From assembly GCA_040905805.1 (NCBI GenBank), contig JBBDQS010000008.1:1-61285 (forward strand): a stretch of DNA of 61,285 bases. The letters are read 5' to 3'. The notes below the pieces were generated by a model. That model was not told where the DNA came from and searched no databases. It was given only the letters and a program-made list of their open reading frames with translations. Below are positions 49,668 to 58,084 of the stretch, in pieces. The first letter of the stretch is position 1. Each line of letters begins with the position of its first letter. Both the position numbers and the translations under genes were made by a program. This stretch comes from Egibacteraceae bacterium. Lineage in GTDB: Bacteria > Actinomycetota > Nitriliruptoria > Euzebyales > Egibacteraceae.

Positions 49668-49977
49668 GCCATGCCGCGCCAGCGGCACCCAGTAGTCATC
49701 GGAGGGATCGTCCACGACGACGGCAGGGACGGTCTCCGGATCTGAGAAGACCTCAGCGAAATGCGCCAGTTGCTCGGCGAGTTCTCCAGCGTCGGCGACG
49801 CTGAACCAACGCCGGACCCGCTCGTCACCGGCACGTTGCACGAAGCGCTCGAGCACACGTGGCGAAACGATCAGCGTGGTGCGGCGAGTCACCACCACCC
49901 GAACCGACCGGTCACTCGTCCCACCGGGGCGCGATCAACGCCGACAGCAACACGTTGGGGTCGATGACGGCCCGCAA
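49668..49977 (-). pseudogene. PIN-family toxin remnant
   Basis: The TTG start at 49977 gives LRAVIDPNVLLSALIAPRWD with a stop at 49912. The rest of the PIN protein continues in another frame ([47 protein letters not shown]) and ends abruptly at ~49668. It has lost reading frame and C-terminus, while its antitoxin gene just upstream (49980-50186) is intact. Confidence 0.78.
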
Positions 49978-49979
49978 CG

Positions 49980-50186
49980 CTAGCGCCCGTAAACGATCTC
50001 CGCCGCCTCCGCTTCGGACAGCGGCTCGGGGTTGCGGGCCTGGACCTGGTCGAGCCTTTCGAGAAACAGGTTACGAGCCAGCCGGTCGTTGACCCACTGC
50101 TCTGGGTCCACACCTTCTGCGGCCGCAGCTCGTTCGACCCTGGCCGCCACCTGCTCGTTGAGTCGCACTGTCCGTGTTCCGCTCAT
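49980..50186 (-). CDS. Antitoxin, orphaned by decay of its PIN toxin
   Basis: The 68-residue protein has a ribbon-helix-helix-like start (TVRLNEQVAARVERAAAAEG) and a C-terminal toxin-binding helix (RNPEPLSEAEAAEIVYGR). It has GGAGGCG before ATG 50186 and a TACGCT -10-like box. Its toxin partner downstream is broken, so it is now an orphan. Confidence 0.8.
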   Translation of the reverse strand: MSGTRTVRLNEQVAARVERAAAAEGVDPEQWVNDRLARNLFLERLDQVQARNPEPLSEAEAAEIVYGR

Positions 50187-50303
50187 CGCCTCCAGCGTAC
50201 CCCCCCCTGCGGTCCTACCTACCCGGCGAGGTCCGCACTCGTCCCCACGCGCGAGGGCGATCAGACCGTAGTCGGCTGTGCCTTCAGGTGGGCTAACGCT
50301 GAG

Positions 50304-50696
50304 TCAGGGTTCGAGGCGTTGTATCGAGGAGACCCGGCCGATGCGCTGATCGAATGACGCCACGACGCCGACACCGGAGGCTTCAGCCGAGCCCACCAGA
50401 TAGGCGTCGGCGAAGTCGAGCCGTTCGACTTCGTACAACTCGATCGTGCGCAACAGCAGCGCGTCGTCGACGGTCATGACCGCAGGGAAGGCAATAACGG
50501 AACGGGCGAGTTCCGCCACGCGCTGGCGCTCCACTTCATAGTAGGACTCTAGGACGTAGACCATCTCGGCCAAGACCAAGTCGACCAGCAACAGCTGGTC
50601 GGCTTCCGCAAGGAAGCGGGTCGCCCGAGCGGCGAGCTCGGGCGGGTCCCAAGTCAGGTGGCGAACCAGGATGTTGGTGTCGACGAAGGCGGTCAC
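50304..50696 (-). CDS. PIN-domain (VapC-type) toxin
   Basis: The 130-residue PIN protein has acidic residues in AFVDTNILVRHL, LVDLVLAEMVYVLES, RLDFADAYLVGSAEA and VASFDQRIGRV. It overlaps its antitoxin stop by 4 bp (ATGA). Confidence 0.92.
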   Translation of the reverse strand: MTAFVDTNILVRHLTWDPPELAARATRFLAEADQLLLVDLVLAEMVYVLESYYEVERQRVAELARSVIAFPAVMTVDDALLLRTIELYEVERLDFADAYLVGSAEASGVGVVASFDQRIGRVSSIQRLEP

Positions 50697-50941
50697 GACT
50701 CGGATGCCGCGCGGGCACGCCGAGTCTCCCGGCGCACCTGGTCCCAGGGTGTCCCGCGCTTGGCCGCCGGCACGTGCACCGTCCCCGCAACCGTGAGCAG
50801 GTCGGGGGTCTTGGCCAGCACCGCCCGCTCGCCTTCGATTCTGAACACCACCCGGTCGCCCGGAGCGAGCCCGAGATGGTCGCGCAACGCCTTGGGCAGT
50901 GTGACCTGTCCCTTCGAGGTAACCGTTGCCCGGACGTCCAT
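50693..50941 (-). CDS. AbrB/MazE-type antitoxin
   Basis: The 82-residue protein has the swapped-hairpin AbrB fold: ATVTSKGQVTLPKALRDHLG, then LAPGDRVVFRIEGERAVLA. A tail with GTPWDQVRRETRRARA binds the toxin. AAGGAGG lies six bases before ATG 50941. Interleaved inverted repeats just upstream are likely its operator. Confidence 0.92.
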   Translation of the reverse strand: MDVRATVTSKGQVTLPKALRDHLGLAPGDRVVFRIEGERAVLAKTPDLLTVAGTVHVPAAKRGTPWDQVRRETRRARAASES

Positions 50942-50949
50942 CCCTTCCT

Positions 50950-50976
50950 CCTTACTATATCCTCCAAGTAAGGATA
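50950..50976 (-). promoter_or_regulatory. Operator/promoter of the AbrB-PIN pair
   Basis: TATCCT (50958-50963) pairs with AGGATA (50971-50976), and CTTAC pairs with GTAAG around the same centre. On the minus strand TATAGT (50959-50954) lies close to the ribosome site. AbrB-type antitoxins bind such AT-rich inverted repeats. Confidence 0.45.
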
Positions 50977-51090
50977 GCATCGGGTTGTCGCAGTGCCATG
51001 GCAACGAGCGACAGCTCCCGTTCGATCTAACCCGGCGAGGACCGCGTTGGCGCGGTCGTGGACAGGGCAGCGTCTCAGGCCGGGCCCCAA

Positions 51091-51118
51091 GCATGTACAA
51101 TGCCCGGGAGGGGAGATG
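51091..51118 (+). promoter_or_regulatory. -10 box and repeat upstream of a Phd-type antitoxin
   Basis: TACAAT at 51096-51101 is a good -10 box inside GCATGTACAATGC, and ATGTACA recurs 19 bp on. The antitoxin starts at GTG 51134, after AGGAGG. A self-repression site is likely. Confidence 0.45.
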
Positions 51119-51133
51119 TACAGGAGGTCGGTG

Positions 51134-51409
51134 GTGTCCGAGGTCGGGGTTGCGGAGCTGCGCCGGGATCTCAAGCGCTGGGTCGAACGGGTTCAGGCCG
51201 GCGATGAGGTCATCATCACCGATCGCGGCAATCCAGTGGCGCGCCTAGTGGGAGCCGGGGTGCCTTCAGTGCTAGAGCGGCTCACCGTAGAGGGGCGGAT
51301 TAGTCGCCCGGTACAGGAGCGACCATCCGCACGTGGCTTGCGACGCATCGGGTCGCAGGGCGCGGTGTCGGGGTATGTCTCCAGCGAGCGTGAGGCTCGC
51401 CGAGCGTGA
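51134..51409 (+). CDS. Phd/YefM-type antitoxin
   Basis: The 91-residue protein has the Phd/YefM core (SEVGVAELRRDLKRWVERVQ, then GDEVIITDRGNPVARLV) and a basic toxin-binding tail. GTG 51134 is seven bases after AGGAGG; the ATG at 51116 is a weaker choice. It overlaps the toxin start by 4 bp. Confidence 0.9.
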   Translation: MSEVGVAELRRDLKRWVERVQAGDEVIITDRGNPVARLVGAGVPSVLERLTVEGRISRPVQERPSARGLRRIGSQGAVSGYVSSEREARRA

Positions 51410-51831
51410 TCGCGTACTTCGACGCCAGCGCGCTAGTCAAGTTGATGATCGAGGAACCGGGCAGTAACGACGCCGCCGCGCTGTGGGACGGCGCGGACGC
51501 GGTGCTGTCGAGCCGGGTTGCAAACGCTGAGGTGCGGGCGGCCCTCGCTGACGCGCAGCGCGCGGCACGGTTGACCACCGAGCAGCATGAGGAGGCCAAG
51601 CGGCTCTGGGACGGTCTGTCTGCAGCCTTGCGACTCGTGGAGCTGTCCGAAGGTGTGTCTCAGCATGCGGGCGATCTGGCCGAGAGGTACGCGCTGAGCG
51701 GCTTCGACGCGGTCCATCTCGCCAGCGCCCTTCTCGTGGACGGCGATGGATTGGTCGTTGCGACATGGGACACTCGCCTGGCTGCCGCGACCGTCGCGGT
51801 GGGCGTTCCCACGCTTCCGGATCGGCGTTGA
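51406..51831 (+). CDS. PIN-domain (VapC-type) toxin
   Basis: The 141-residue PIN protein has YFDASALVKLMIEE (first Asp), SSRVANAEVRAALADAQ (Glu), LSGFDAVHLASALLV (third Asp) and VATWDTRLAAA. This class (Asp-Ala-Ser-Ala) commonly pairs with Phd antitoxins. GTG 51406 overlaps the antitoxin stop. Confidence 0.92.
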   Translation: MIAYFDASALVKLMIEEPGSNDAAALWDGADAVLSSRVANAEVRAALADAQRAARLTTEQHEEAKRLWDGLSAALRLVELSEGVSQHAGDLAERYALSGFDAVHLASALLVDGDGLVVATWDTRLAAATVAVGVPTLPDRR

Positions 51832-51941
51832 GGGGCGCGCGGCGCGATAGGACCAGCTCCTCCTCATGGACAGCCCCAGTCCGTACATCGAGTGCGGCAG
51901 AACCCGGCAAGGGCTGAAGTCGACAAAGGCTCCGCGGGACG

Positions 51942-52176
51942 TTATGCCGTGCTGTACGACGCTGGTCGCAGCACGATATTCGAGGCGTGCATCGCGATGC
52001 GGCGCAGGACGGCCAGGAGCTCCGGATTGATGTCCTTGATCGCTTCGCCGATCTCGATGAAGCGAACGGCGTCGAAGATGAGACCGTCGTCGAGGCTGCC
52101 CCGCCGCAGGTGGGACGCGATCGCGTCAGGCCGACGCGACGATGTCCGCGAGCCGCTCGTCGTTGCGTCGGCTCAT
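51942..52176 (-). pseudogene. HepT-like (DUF86) toxin remnant
   Basis: From ATG 52176 the frame reads MSRRNDERLADIVASA and stops. One base shifted, DAIASHLRRGSLDDGLIFDA and VRFIEIGEAIKDINPELLAV follow, which is the start of a HepT/DUF86 protein. The conserved C-terminal RxxxxH motif (…RDxLAHxY) is absent because homology ends after ~80 residues. It is frameshifted and truncated. Its ATG overlaps the stop of the CBS-containing gene. Confidence 0.75.
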
Positions 52177-52577
52177 AGGGGAATCGCTTCGGCGAGGACC
52201 TCGGCACCGGCCTTCGGAGCGCCGCCTCTCGGGCGAGCAGATCGCTCCGTGAGAACTCCGACGAGGGCTCCCTGGTCATCGACCACCGGCGCACCACCGA
52301 TCTGCTCGCGCAGCAACAGTAGGCAGGCCACGTGCAGCGGTGTGTCCTCGGGCAGTGCGATCAGGTCCGGCGTCATGAGGTCGCGCACCCGCAGCCCCCA
52401 GCGAGGGACGCGGCCATGTCCCGGTCGGGACCGCCCGGCTGAGCTGAGCTCGCCCGCCCGCAGAACCCGGTGAGCGGTCACCCGGGTGGCGTCCCGGACG
52501 CCGAGCGGAGGCTCGTGCACTTTTGTGGCTCGCCTCGGCGTGACACATCCCGACGTCGAGCGCCGGCGCGACCACAT
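52173..52577 (-). CDS. Single CBS-domain protein fragment
   Basis: Residues ~65-115 are a clear CBS motif (RVRDLMTPDLIALPEDTPLH, VACLLLLREQIGGAPVVDDQ, GALVGVLTERS). The region before is not protein-like, so a start at GTG 52388 (71 residues) is possible. After LTERS the sequence turns into RPRGGAPKAGAEVLAEAIPL, which may be the tail of a different protein fused by deletion. Its stop overlaps the HepT remnant start, where a nucleotidyltransferase antitoxin would be expected. Probably a degraded gene. Confidence 0.5.
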   Translation of the reverse strand: MWSRRRSTSGCVTPRRATKVHEPPLGVRDATRVTAHRVLRAGELSSAGRSRPGHGRVPRWGLRVRDLMTPDLIALPEDTPLHVACLLLLREQIGGAPVVDDQGALVGVLTERSARPRGGAPKAGAEVLAEAIPL

Positions 52578-52633
52578 CGATTCCTGCCCGTAACACGCCG
52601 GTACCCTCGCGGGAACGTGCCGCGCGCATCCTC

Positions 52634-54400
52634 ATGGCCATGCACAACCATCTGCCCGTGCGCTCACCGCCGGCCCCCGCCGCGCCCGCGGAGGCCTCGT
52701 GCGGTCCCGGCGGCGGTTGTGGGGACGCACCCGCCCCGGACGCGACCGTGCGCACGTTGATCGACGAGTTCCTCGCCGCGGAGGCCGGCACGGCCGTGCA
52801 GCGCTTCTCGCGGCGCCACGACGCCGAGCAGGCCGCCGAGGCTGCCGCGGCTGCCGGCGCGCCGCCGGCGCAGGCCCGCTGGTACCGCGACCTGCTGCCG
52901 GCCACCCCGCCGGGCCCTGGGCAGCAGTACGCCTTCGAGGTCGACCTCGACGCGTGCTCGGGCTGCAAGGCGTGCGTCGTGGCCTGCACCAACCTCAACG
53001 GCCTGCCCGAGGGCGTGTCGTTTCGCTCCACCGGCACCCTGGTCGGCGCCGGCGGCGACGCGCCGGCGGTGCTGCGCACCGTCACCACGGCGTGCCATCA
53101 CTGCGCCGACCCGGGCTGCCTGAACGGCTGCCCCGCCAACGCCTACGAGAAGGATGCGCTCACCGGTGTGGTCCGCCACCTCGCCGACCAGTGCATCGGC
53201 TGCCGCTACTGCACACTGATGTGTCCCTACGAGGTGCCGCGCTACGACGCCGAGGCCGGCATCGTGCGCAAGTGCGACCTGTGCCAGGACCGGCTCGCCG
53301 ACGGCGAGGCGCCCGCGTGCGTGCAGGCGTGCCCGACCGAGGCGATCGCCATCCGGGTGGTCGACCTCGACGACGTCGACGCGGCCGCCGACGAGCCGTG
53401 GCCGTTTGCCTCCCCCGCGCCGGCCACCACCCGACCGGCGACGCGCTACCGCAGCAGCGAGGACCTGCGCAACGGGGTGAGCGCGGTCGACACCGGCGCC
53501 CTGTCCCCGGCCGGTGCCCACCCGCCGTTGTCGGTCATGCTCGTGCTCACCCAGTTCGCCGTCGGCACCCTCGCGGTCCTCGTGCTCGGCGGCGGGCTGC
53601 TGCCACACCTCCACCAGCTCGCCGCGGTTCCCGCCGCCGTCGCTGCGCTCGGCACCGCGGTCACCGGCCTCGCCGCCAGCGTGGGCCACCTCGGCCGTCC
53701 AAGCCAGGCGTGGCGGGCCGTGCTCGGCGTCGGCCACTCGTGGCTGTCGCGGGAGATCGTCGCGTTCGGCGCCTTCGCCCCCGCCGCGGCCGTCTACAGC
53801 GCCGGCCTCGCCGGCGTCGCGCCGCTCGACCGGGCGGTCGGGTGGCTCGGCCCGGTGGCTGTGGCGCTCGGGCTGGCCGGCGTGGGGACCTCCGTCATGG
53901 TGTACGCCGTCACCGCGCGCCGCTGGTGGTCCCTGCCGCGGGTGGCTGCCCGCTTCGCCGCCACGACCGCGCTGGGTGGCCTCGCCACCACCCTGGCGGT
54001 GGCGACCGTGACCGGTGCGGTGACCGGCACGAGCGCCGCCCCCGTCGTCCCGCCGCTGGCGGTCCCGCTGACCGTCGTGGCGGTGCTCGTCGGTCTCGCC
54101 GAGCTCGGGTTGCTGCGCCACCGGCACGGCCCGCCCAGCGACGAGCTGGCCCGCACCGCCCGCCTCCTCACCCGCCAGCTCGGCACCCTGTGCGTGCTGC
54201 GCACCGCCACCCTCGCCGTCGGGGCGGTGCTCGCGCCGTGGCTGGCGCTGCGGATGCTCACCGTCGCGCGCACCTCCCCCACGGCCGCCGCGGTGACCGC
54301 GGTGGTCGGCCTCCTCGCCCTGCTCGTCGCCGAGCTGTGCGAGCGCTGGCGTTTCTTCACCGCCAGCGCCCCCGACCGCATGCCCGGCAGGCTGCCGTGA
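52634..54400 (+). CDS. Fused Fe-S (DmsB-like) and membrane-anchor (DmsC-like) subunit
   Basis: The 588-residue protein joins two subunits that are usually separate. Residues ~98-245 form a ferredoxin-type electron-transfer subunit with four cysteine clusters (CSGCKACVVAC at 108-118, CHHCADPGCLNGCP, CIGCRYCTLMCP, CDLC...CVQACP). Residues ~295-575 form an anchor with about eight helices (LVLTQFAVGTLAVLVLGGGL..., VGLLALLVAELCERWRFF) like DmsC. It would pass electrons from quinol to the catalytic subunit encoded next, whose GTG overlaps its stop. A His/Cys-rich N-terminus (residues 1-30) is unusual. Confidence 0.9.
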   Translation: MAMHNHLPVRSPPAPAAPAEASCGPGGGCGDAPAPDATVRTLIDEFLAAEAGTAVQRFSRRHDAEQAAEAAAAAGAPPAQARWYRDLLPATPPGPGQQYAFEVDLDACSGCKACVVACTNLNGLPEGVSFRSTGTLVGAGGDAPAVLRTVTTACHHCADPGCLNGCPANAYEKDALTGVVRHLADQCIGCRYCTLMCPYEVPRYDAEAGIVRKCDLCQDRLADGEAPACVQACPTEAIAIRVVDLDDVDAAADEPWPFASPAPATTRPATRYRSSEDLRNGVSAVDTGALSPAGAHPPLSVMLVLTQFAVGTLAVLVLGGGLLPHLHQLAAVPAAVAALGTAVTGLAASVGHLGRPSQAWRAVLGVGHSWLSREIVAFGAFAPAAAVYSAGLAGVAPLDRAVGWLGPVAVALGLAGVGTSVMVYAVTARRWWSLPRVAARFAATTALGGLATTLAVATVTGAVTGTSAAPVVPPLAVPLTVVAVLVGLAELGLLRHRHGPPSDELARTARLLTRQLGTLCVLRTATLAVGAVLAPWLALRMLTVARTSPTAAAVTAVVGLLALLVAELCERWRFFTASAPDRMPGRLP

Positions 54401-56619
54401 GCGCCGACGACCCGGTGCACCAGTTCCTGCGCCGCCACGACGGCCCACGGACACGCGAGCTTCGACGCGCGCCGGGTGGCTTCGACCTCGGGCAGGTGCC
54501 CGCCGGCCGGGTCCCCGACGCGGTCGTACGCAGCATCTGCGGGTACTGCTCGACCGGCTGCTGCCTCGACGTGCACCTGCAGGACGGCCAGGCGGTCGGG
54601 CTGACGCCCACCACCGCCTACCCGGTCAACCACGGCACGGCCTGCCCGAAGGGCTGGGAGGCGCTCGCGCCGCTGCGCGCCGACGACCGGGCCACCACCC
54701 CCCTCGTCCGCGACCGGCGGGGCCGTCTGGCCCCCACCGACTGGGGCGGCGCCCTGGAGCGCTTCGTCGACGGGATGGCCAGCATCCAGCGCCGCCACGG
54801 CCGCGGGGCGGTCGCGTTCCTGTCCACCGGGCAGATCCCCACCGAGGAGATGGCGCTGCTCGGCGCGGTCGCCAAGTTCGGCATGGGCATCGTCCACGGC
54901 GACGGCAACACCCGCCAGTGCATGGCCACCGCGGTGACCGCCTACAAGGAGTCGTTCGGGGCCGACGCGCCGCCCTACACCTACGCCGACCTCGCCGCCT
55001 CCGACGTCGTCGTCCTGATCGGCTCCAACCTCGCGGTCGCCCACCCGATCCTGTGGGAGCGCCTGCAGGCCAACCCCCACGACCCCGCGGTCGTCGTCGT
55101 CGACCCGCGCCGCACCGAAACCGCCGCGGGCGCCACCCAGCACCTCGCCCTGCGGCCCAAGTCCGACCTCGCGCTGCTCTACGGGCTCGGTCACCTGCTC
55201 CTGGCCCGCGACGCCGTCGACCACGCCTTCGTCGCGGCGCACACGCGCGGCTTCGAGGCCTACGCAGCCCACGTCGCCGCGTACCCGCCCGAGCGGGTCG
55301 CCGCGCTCACCGGTCTGCCGGTCGACCAGCTCGAGCACTGCGCCGACACGATCGCGGCCGGCCGCGCCGTGTCGCTGTGGTGGACGATGGGCGTCAACCA
55401 GTCCCACGAAGGCACCCGCACCGCCCAGGCGGTCATCGACCTCGCGTTGCTCACCGGCAACATCGGCCGTCCTGGCACCGGCGCGAACTCCATCACCGGG
55501 CAGTGCAACGCCATGGGTTCGCGGCTGTTCTCCAACACCACGAACCTGCTCGGCGGGCACGACTTCACCGACCCCGCCCACCGCGCCGAGGTCGCGCGCA
55601 TCCTCGACCTCGACGCAGGCCTGATCCCCACCGAGGCGAGCCTGCCCTACCACCGCATCATCGAGGGCATCGCCACGGGCACCATCCGCGGCCTGTGGGT
55701 GATCGCGACGAACACAGCGCACTCGTGGATCGGCCAGCGCGACGTGCACGACCTGCTCGACCGGCTCGACTTCCTCGTCGTGCAGGACATGTACGCCACG
55801 ACCGAGACCGCCCGCCGCGCCGACCTCGTCCTACCCGCCGCCGGGTGGGGAGAGAAGGAGGGCACGTTCATCAACTCCGAGCGGCGCATCGGGCGGGTCC
55901 GCAAGGTGTCACGCGCGCCCGGGCTGGCCCTGTCCGACTTCGCGATCGTGCGGCTGCTCGCCGAGGCGTGGGGCTGCGGCGAGCTGTTCGCCGCCTGGGA
56001 CTGTCCCGAGGCCGTCTTCGGGCTGCTCCAGGACCTCTCGCGGGGTCGGTTCTTCGACTTCTCCGGCATCGGCGGCTACGACGACCTTGACGAGCAGGGC
56101 GGCATCCAGTGGCCCCAGCCCATCCCCGGCGCCCGCCCCGAGCGCGAGCGGCGATTGTTCGCCGACGGCGTCTTCCACACTCCCGACGGGCGGGCGCGCT
56201 TCGTCGTCGACGACCCGCGGCCGCCGGCGGAGACGGTACGGCCGGCGCGCCCGCTCGTGCTGCTGACCGGGCGCGGCTCGTCGGCGGAGTGGCACACCGG
56301 CACGCGCACGTCGAAGTCGCCCGGACTGCGCCGGCTGACCCCCGGCGAGCCCTACGTCGAGCTGGCGCCCGCTGACGCCGCCGCGCGTGGCATCGAACCC
56401 CACGACCGGGTGGAGGTGGCCTCCGAGCGTGGCCGGATGCAGGCGCGCGCGTTCGTCACACCGACGATCGCCGCGGGCCAGGTGTTCCTGTCGATGCACC
56501 ACGCCGACACGAACCAGCTGACGATGCCGAGCTTCGACCCCTACTCCCACCAGCCCTCCTACAAGCACGCCACCGTCGAGGTCCGCCGCCTCCGCTCCGT
56601 CTCCCGGCAGGCCCGTTGA
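54397..56619 (+). CDS. Molybdopterin oxidoreductase, nitrate-reductase-like catalytic subunit
   Basis: The 740-residue protein has the N-terminal 4Fe-4S site (Cys48, Cys51, Cys55, Cys83 in ICGYCSTGC...ACPKGWE) and the molybdopterin domains. Cys175 in GNTRQCMATAVTAYKESFG is the probable Mo ligand, which is typical of nitrate reductases of the Nas/Nap group, not the Ser of DmsA. SNLAVAHPILWERL, GQCNAMGSRLFSN and the C-terminal SMHHADTNQLTMPSFDPYSH also follow assimilatory nitrate reductases. No Tat signal is visible, so it faces the cytoplasm. The narK remnant directly downstream supports nitrate as substrate. Confidence 0.9.
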   Translation: MSADDPVHQFLRRHDGPRTRELRRAPGGFDLGQVPAGRVPDAVVRSICGYCSTGCCLDVHLQDGQAVGLTPTTAYPVNHGTACPKGWEALAPLRADDRATTPLVRDRRGRLAPTDWGGALERFVDGMASIQRRHGRGAVAFLSTGQIPTEEMALLGAVAKFGMGIVHGDGNTRQCMATAVTAYKESFGADAPPYTYADLAASDVVVLIGSNLAVAHPILWERLQANPHDPAVVVVDPRRTETAAGATQHLALRPKSDLALLYGLGHLLLARDAVDHAFVAAHTRGFEAYAAHVAAYPPERVAALTGLPVDQLEHCADTIAAGRAVSLWWTMGVNQSHEGTRTAQAVIDLALLTGNIGRPGTGANSITGQCNAMGSRLFSNTTNLLGGHDFTDPAHRAEVARILDLDAGLIPTEASLPYHRIIEGIATGTIRGLWVIATNTAHSWIGQRDVHDLLDRLDFLVVQDMYATTETARRADLVLPAAGWGEKEGTFINSERRIGRVRKVSRAPGLALSDFAIVRLLAEAWGCGELFAAWDCPEAVFGLLQDLSRGRFFDFSGIGGYDDLDEQGGIQWPQPIPGARPERERRLFADGVFHTPDGRARFVVDDPRPPAETVRPARPLVLLTGRGSSAEWHTGTRTSKSPGLRRLTPGEPYVELAPADAAARGIEPHDRVEVASERGRMQARAFVTPTIAAGQVFLSMHHADTNQLTMPSFDPYSHQPSYKHATVEVRRLRSVSRQAR

Positions 56620-56840
56620 TGCCCCGTACCGCCGCCGGCGGGCGACTCGCCGCACTGTGGTCGTTCTCCGGGCGCGCCCGCGTCCTACACCTGACCTGGC
56701 TCGCGCTCTCCTCACGTTCGTGGTGTGGTTCAACTTCGCGCCGTTCGCCTCCACGATCGGGCGCCAGCTCGGTCTCGACCGCACGCAGCTGACGACGCTC
56801 GCCCTGTGCATCGTCGCCCTGACGGTGCCGGCGCGAGCAA
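56619..56840 (+). pseudogene. narK: NarK nitrate/nitrite transporter remnant
   Basis: ATG 56619 overlaps the catalytic-subunit stop. The first frame reads LWSFSGRARVLHLTWLAL. A one-base shift then continues LLTFVVWFNFAPFASTIGRQ and LGLDRTQLTTLALCIVALTV until ~56840. This is the first helix region of NarK-type MFS transporters. About 90% of the gene is missing and a toxin-antitoxin pair follows. Confidence 0.8.
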
Positions 56841-56937
56841 CCTCCACGACCGCGTTGGCCATGGCTGCTGGGCCAGGACGCTGCCGCGGCTCGGTCCTGC
56901 TCCGAGCCACGCCGGCGGGCCCCGGCGGCAGCGATCG

Positions 56938-57333
56938 TCACTGCAGAAGGCGAATTCGGCAGCGAGGCCCAGGGGCGCGGGCGAGCCGAGCGTCACCGGT
57001 CAGCAGTTCGCAGCTCAAGACCTCGGCAAGCGCGATGTAGGTAGCGTCGTATGCCGTGACGTTGGCGCGTAGCTCGTAGCCCCCCCTCAACAGGGGAAGC
57101 GTCGGGTAACGCGCCAGCTCGATGGCTTCGAGATCGTCAATGGCCTCGGCAAAGCGCGTGTCGGAGACCGTGCCGTTGATCCACCGCTTGCGCAGCACGG
57201 CGAGTGTCTCCACGTCCACCAGATCCGGCGCGGCAAGCTCTCCGGCAAGGCCGACCTCGCGCCGCGCCCGCTGACCGTCGAGGTCGTCGTCGCCGATCAC
57301 GTTGGCCAAGACCGACGCGTCGACCACGATCAC
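56938..57333 (-). CDS. PIN-domain (VapC-type) toxin
   Basis: The 131-residue PIN protein shows VVDASVLANVIGDD, APDLVDVETLAVLRKR, VTAYDATYIALAEVL and LLTGDARLARAPG, with all acidic positions kept. ATG 57333 overlaps the antitoxin stop by 4 bp. Confidence 0.92.
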   Translation of the reverse strand: MIVVDASVLANVIGDDDLDGQRARREVGLAGELAAPDLVDVETLAVLRKRWINGTVSDTRFAEAIDDLEAIELARYPTLPLLRGGYELRANVTAYDATYIALAEVLSCELLTGDARLARAPGPRCRIRLLQ

Positions 57334-57560
57334 CGACGCGACCGCTCCTCGGCGAGGTCATCGACGGCCTGCTGGAGCCCGACCTCACCGCCGCGGTGCT
57401 GCTCGATGCGCTGCAGGACGTCCTCGAGCGTGGGCTTCTCGGCGAGGCGCTTCAGCTCGGTCGCCAGGTACTGCTGCAGCGACTGTCCACGCTGCTTGGC
57501 CCGTCGCTGTAGTTCTGCGTGGACGTCCTCCGGCAGGTCTCGTACAAGAACGGTTGGCAT
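57330..57560 (-). CDS. FitA/VapB-type antitoxin
   Basis: The 76-residue protein has a ribbon-helix-helix start (PTVLVRDLPEDVHAELQRRA, KQRGQSLQQYLATELKRLAE) and a C-terminal toxin-binding helix (VGLQQAVDDLAEERS). A CATAAT -10-like box lies eleven bases before ATG 57560, followed upstream by the palindrome TGCTAGCA (57571-57578). Confidence 0.9.
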   Translation of the reverse strand: MPTVLVRDLPEDVHAELQRRAKQRGQSLQQYLATELKRLAEKPTLEDVLQRIEQHRGGEVGLQQAVDDLAEERSRR

Positions 57561-57661
57561 GCTTTCATTATGCTAGCACCCGGCACCGGAGGCAAGAGGG
57601 CCGAGACGGGGGCGGCGATTGTGCTACGTTGGCCACATCGTGTTCTGAGGAGGACAGGCGC

Positions 57662-58084
57662 ATGGCCACACGACACGTCACAGTCCGACTCGACGCCGAC
57701 GTGGTCGGTCGCCTCGATGCGCGCAGCCAGAGCACGGAACGCAAGCGGCCCGAGCTGATCACGCGCTACGTCGACGAGGGCATGCGCATGGAGGACCACC
57801 CGGGCATCGTGTTCCGCTCCGGGCCCGCCGGACGGCGCGCGGGGTTGGCCGCGGGACCCGACGTCTGGGAGGTCATGCGCGTGGTGCGCAACGTCGAGGG
57901 CAGCGGCGAGGCCGCCGTCACCGAGGCAGCCGAGTGGCTCAGCCTTGCGCGCGAGCAGATCGACAGCGCGGTGCGCTACTACAGCGAATACCCCGACGAG
58001 GTCGACCGCTGGATCGACCGCGTCGACGAGGAAGCCCGCCGAGCGCAACAGATCTGGCAGCGCCGCCAGGACGCCCTGGCGTGA
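57662..58084 (+). CDS. DUF433-like antitoxin
   Basis: The 140-residue protein has an RHH-like beginning (ATRHVTVRLDADVVGRLDAR) and then the DUF433-type helical domain (EDHPGIVFRSGPAGRRAGLA, GPDVWEVMRVVRNVEGSGEA). DUF433 genes pair with DUF5615 toxins in type II systems. GAGGAGG precedes ATG 57662. GTGA overlap joins it to the toxin. Confidence 0.85.
   Translation: MATRHVTVRLDADVVGRLDARSQSTERKRPELITRYVDEGMRMEDHPGIVFRSGPAGRRAGLAAGPDVWEVMRVVRNVEGSGEAAVTEAAEWLSLAREQIDSAVRYYSEYPDEVDRWIDRVDEEARRAQQIWQRRQDALA

Noticed and set aside
52699-56619. A single 1306-residue frame ending with the molybdoenzyme
   Set aside because: Only the part from GTG 54397 has protein-like sequence. The earlier part is a shifted reading of the Fe-S/anchor gene.
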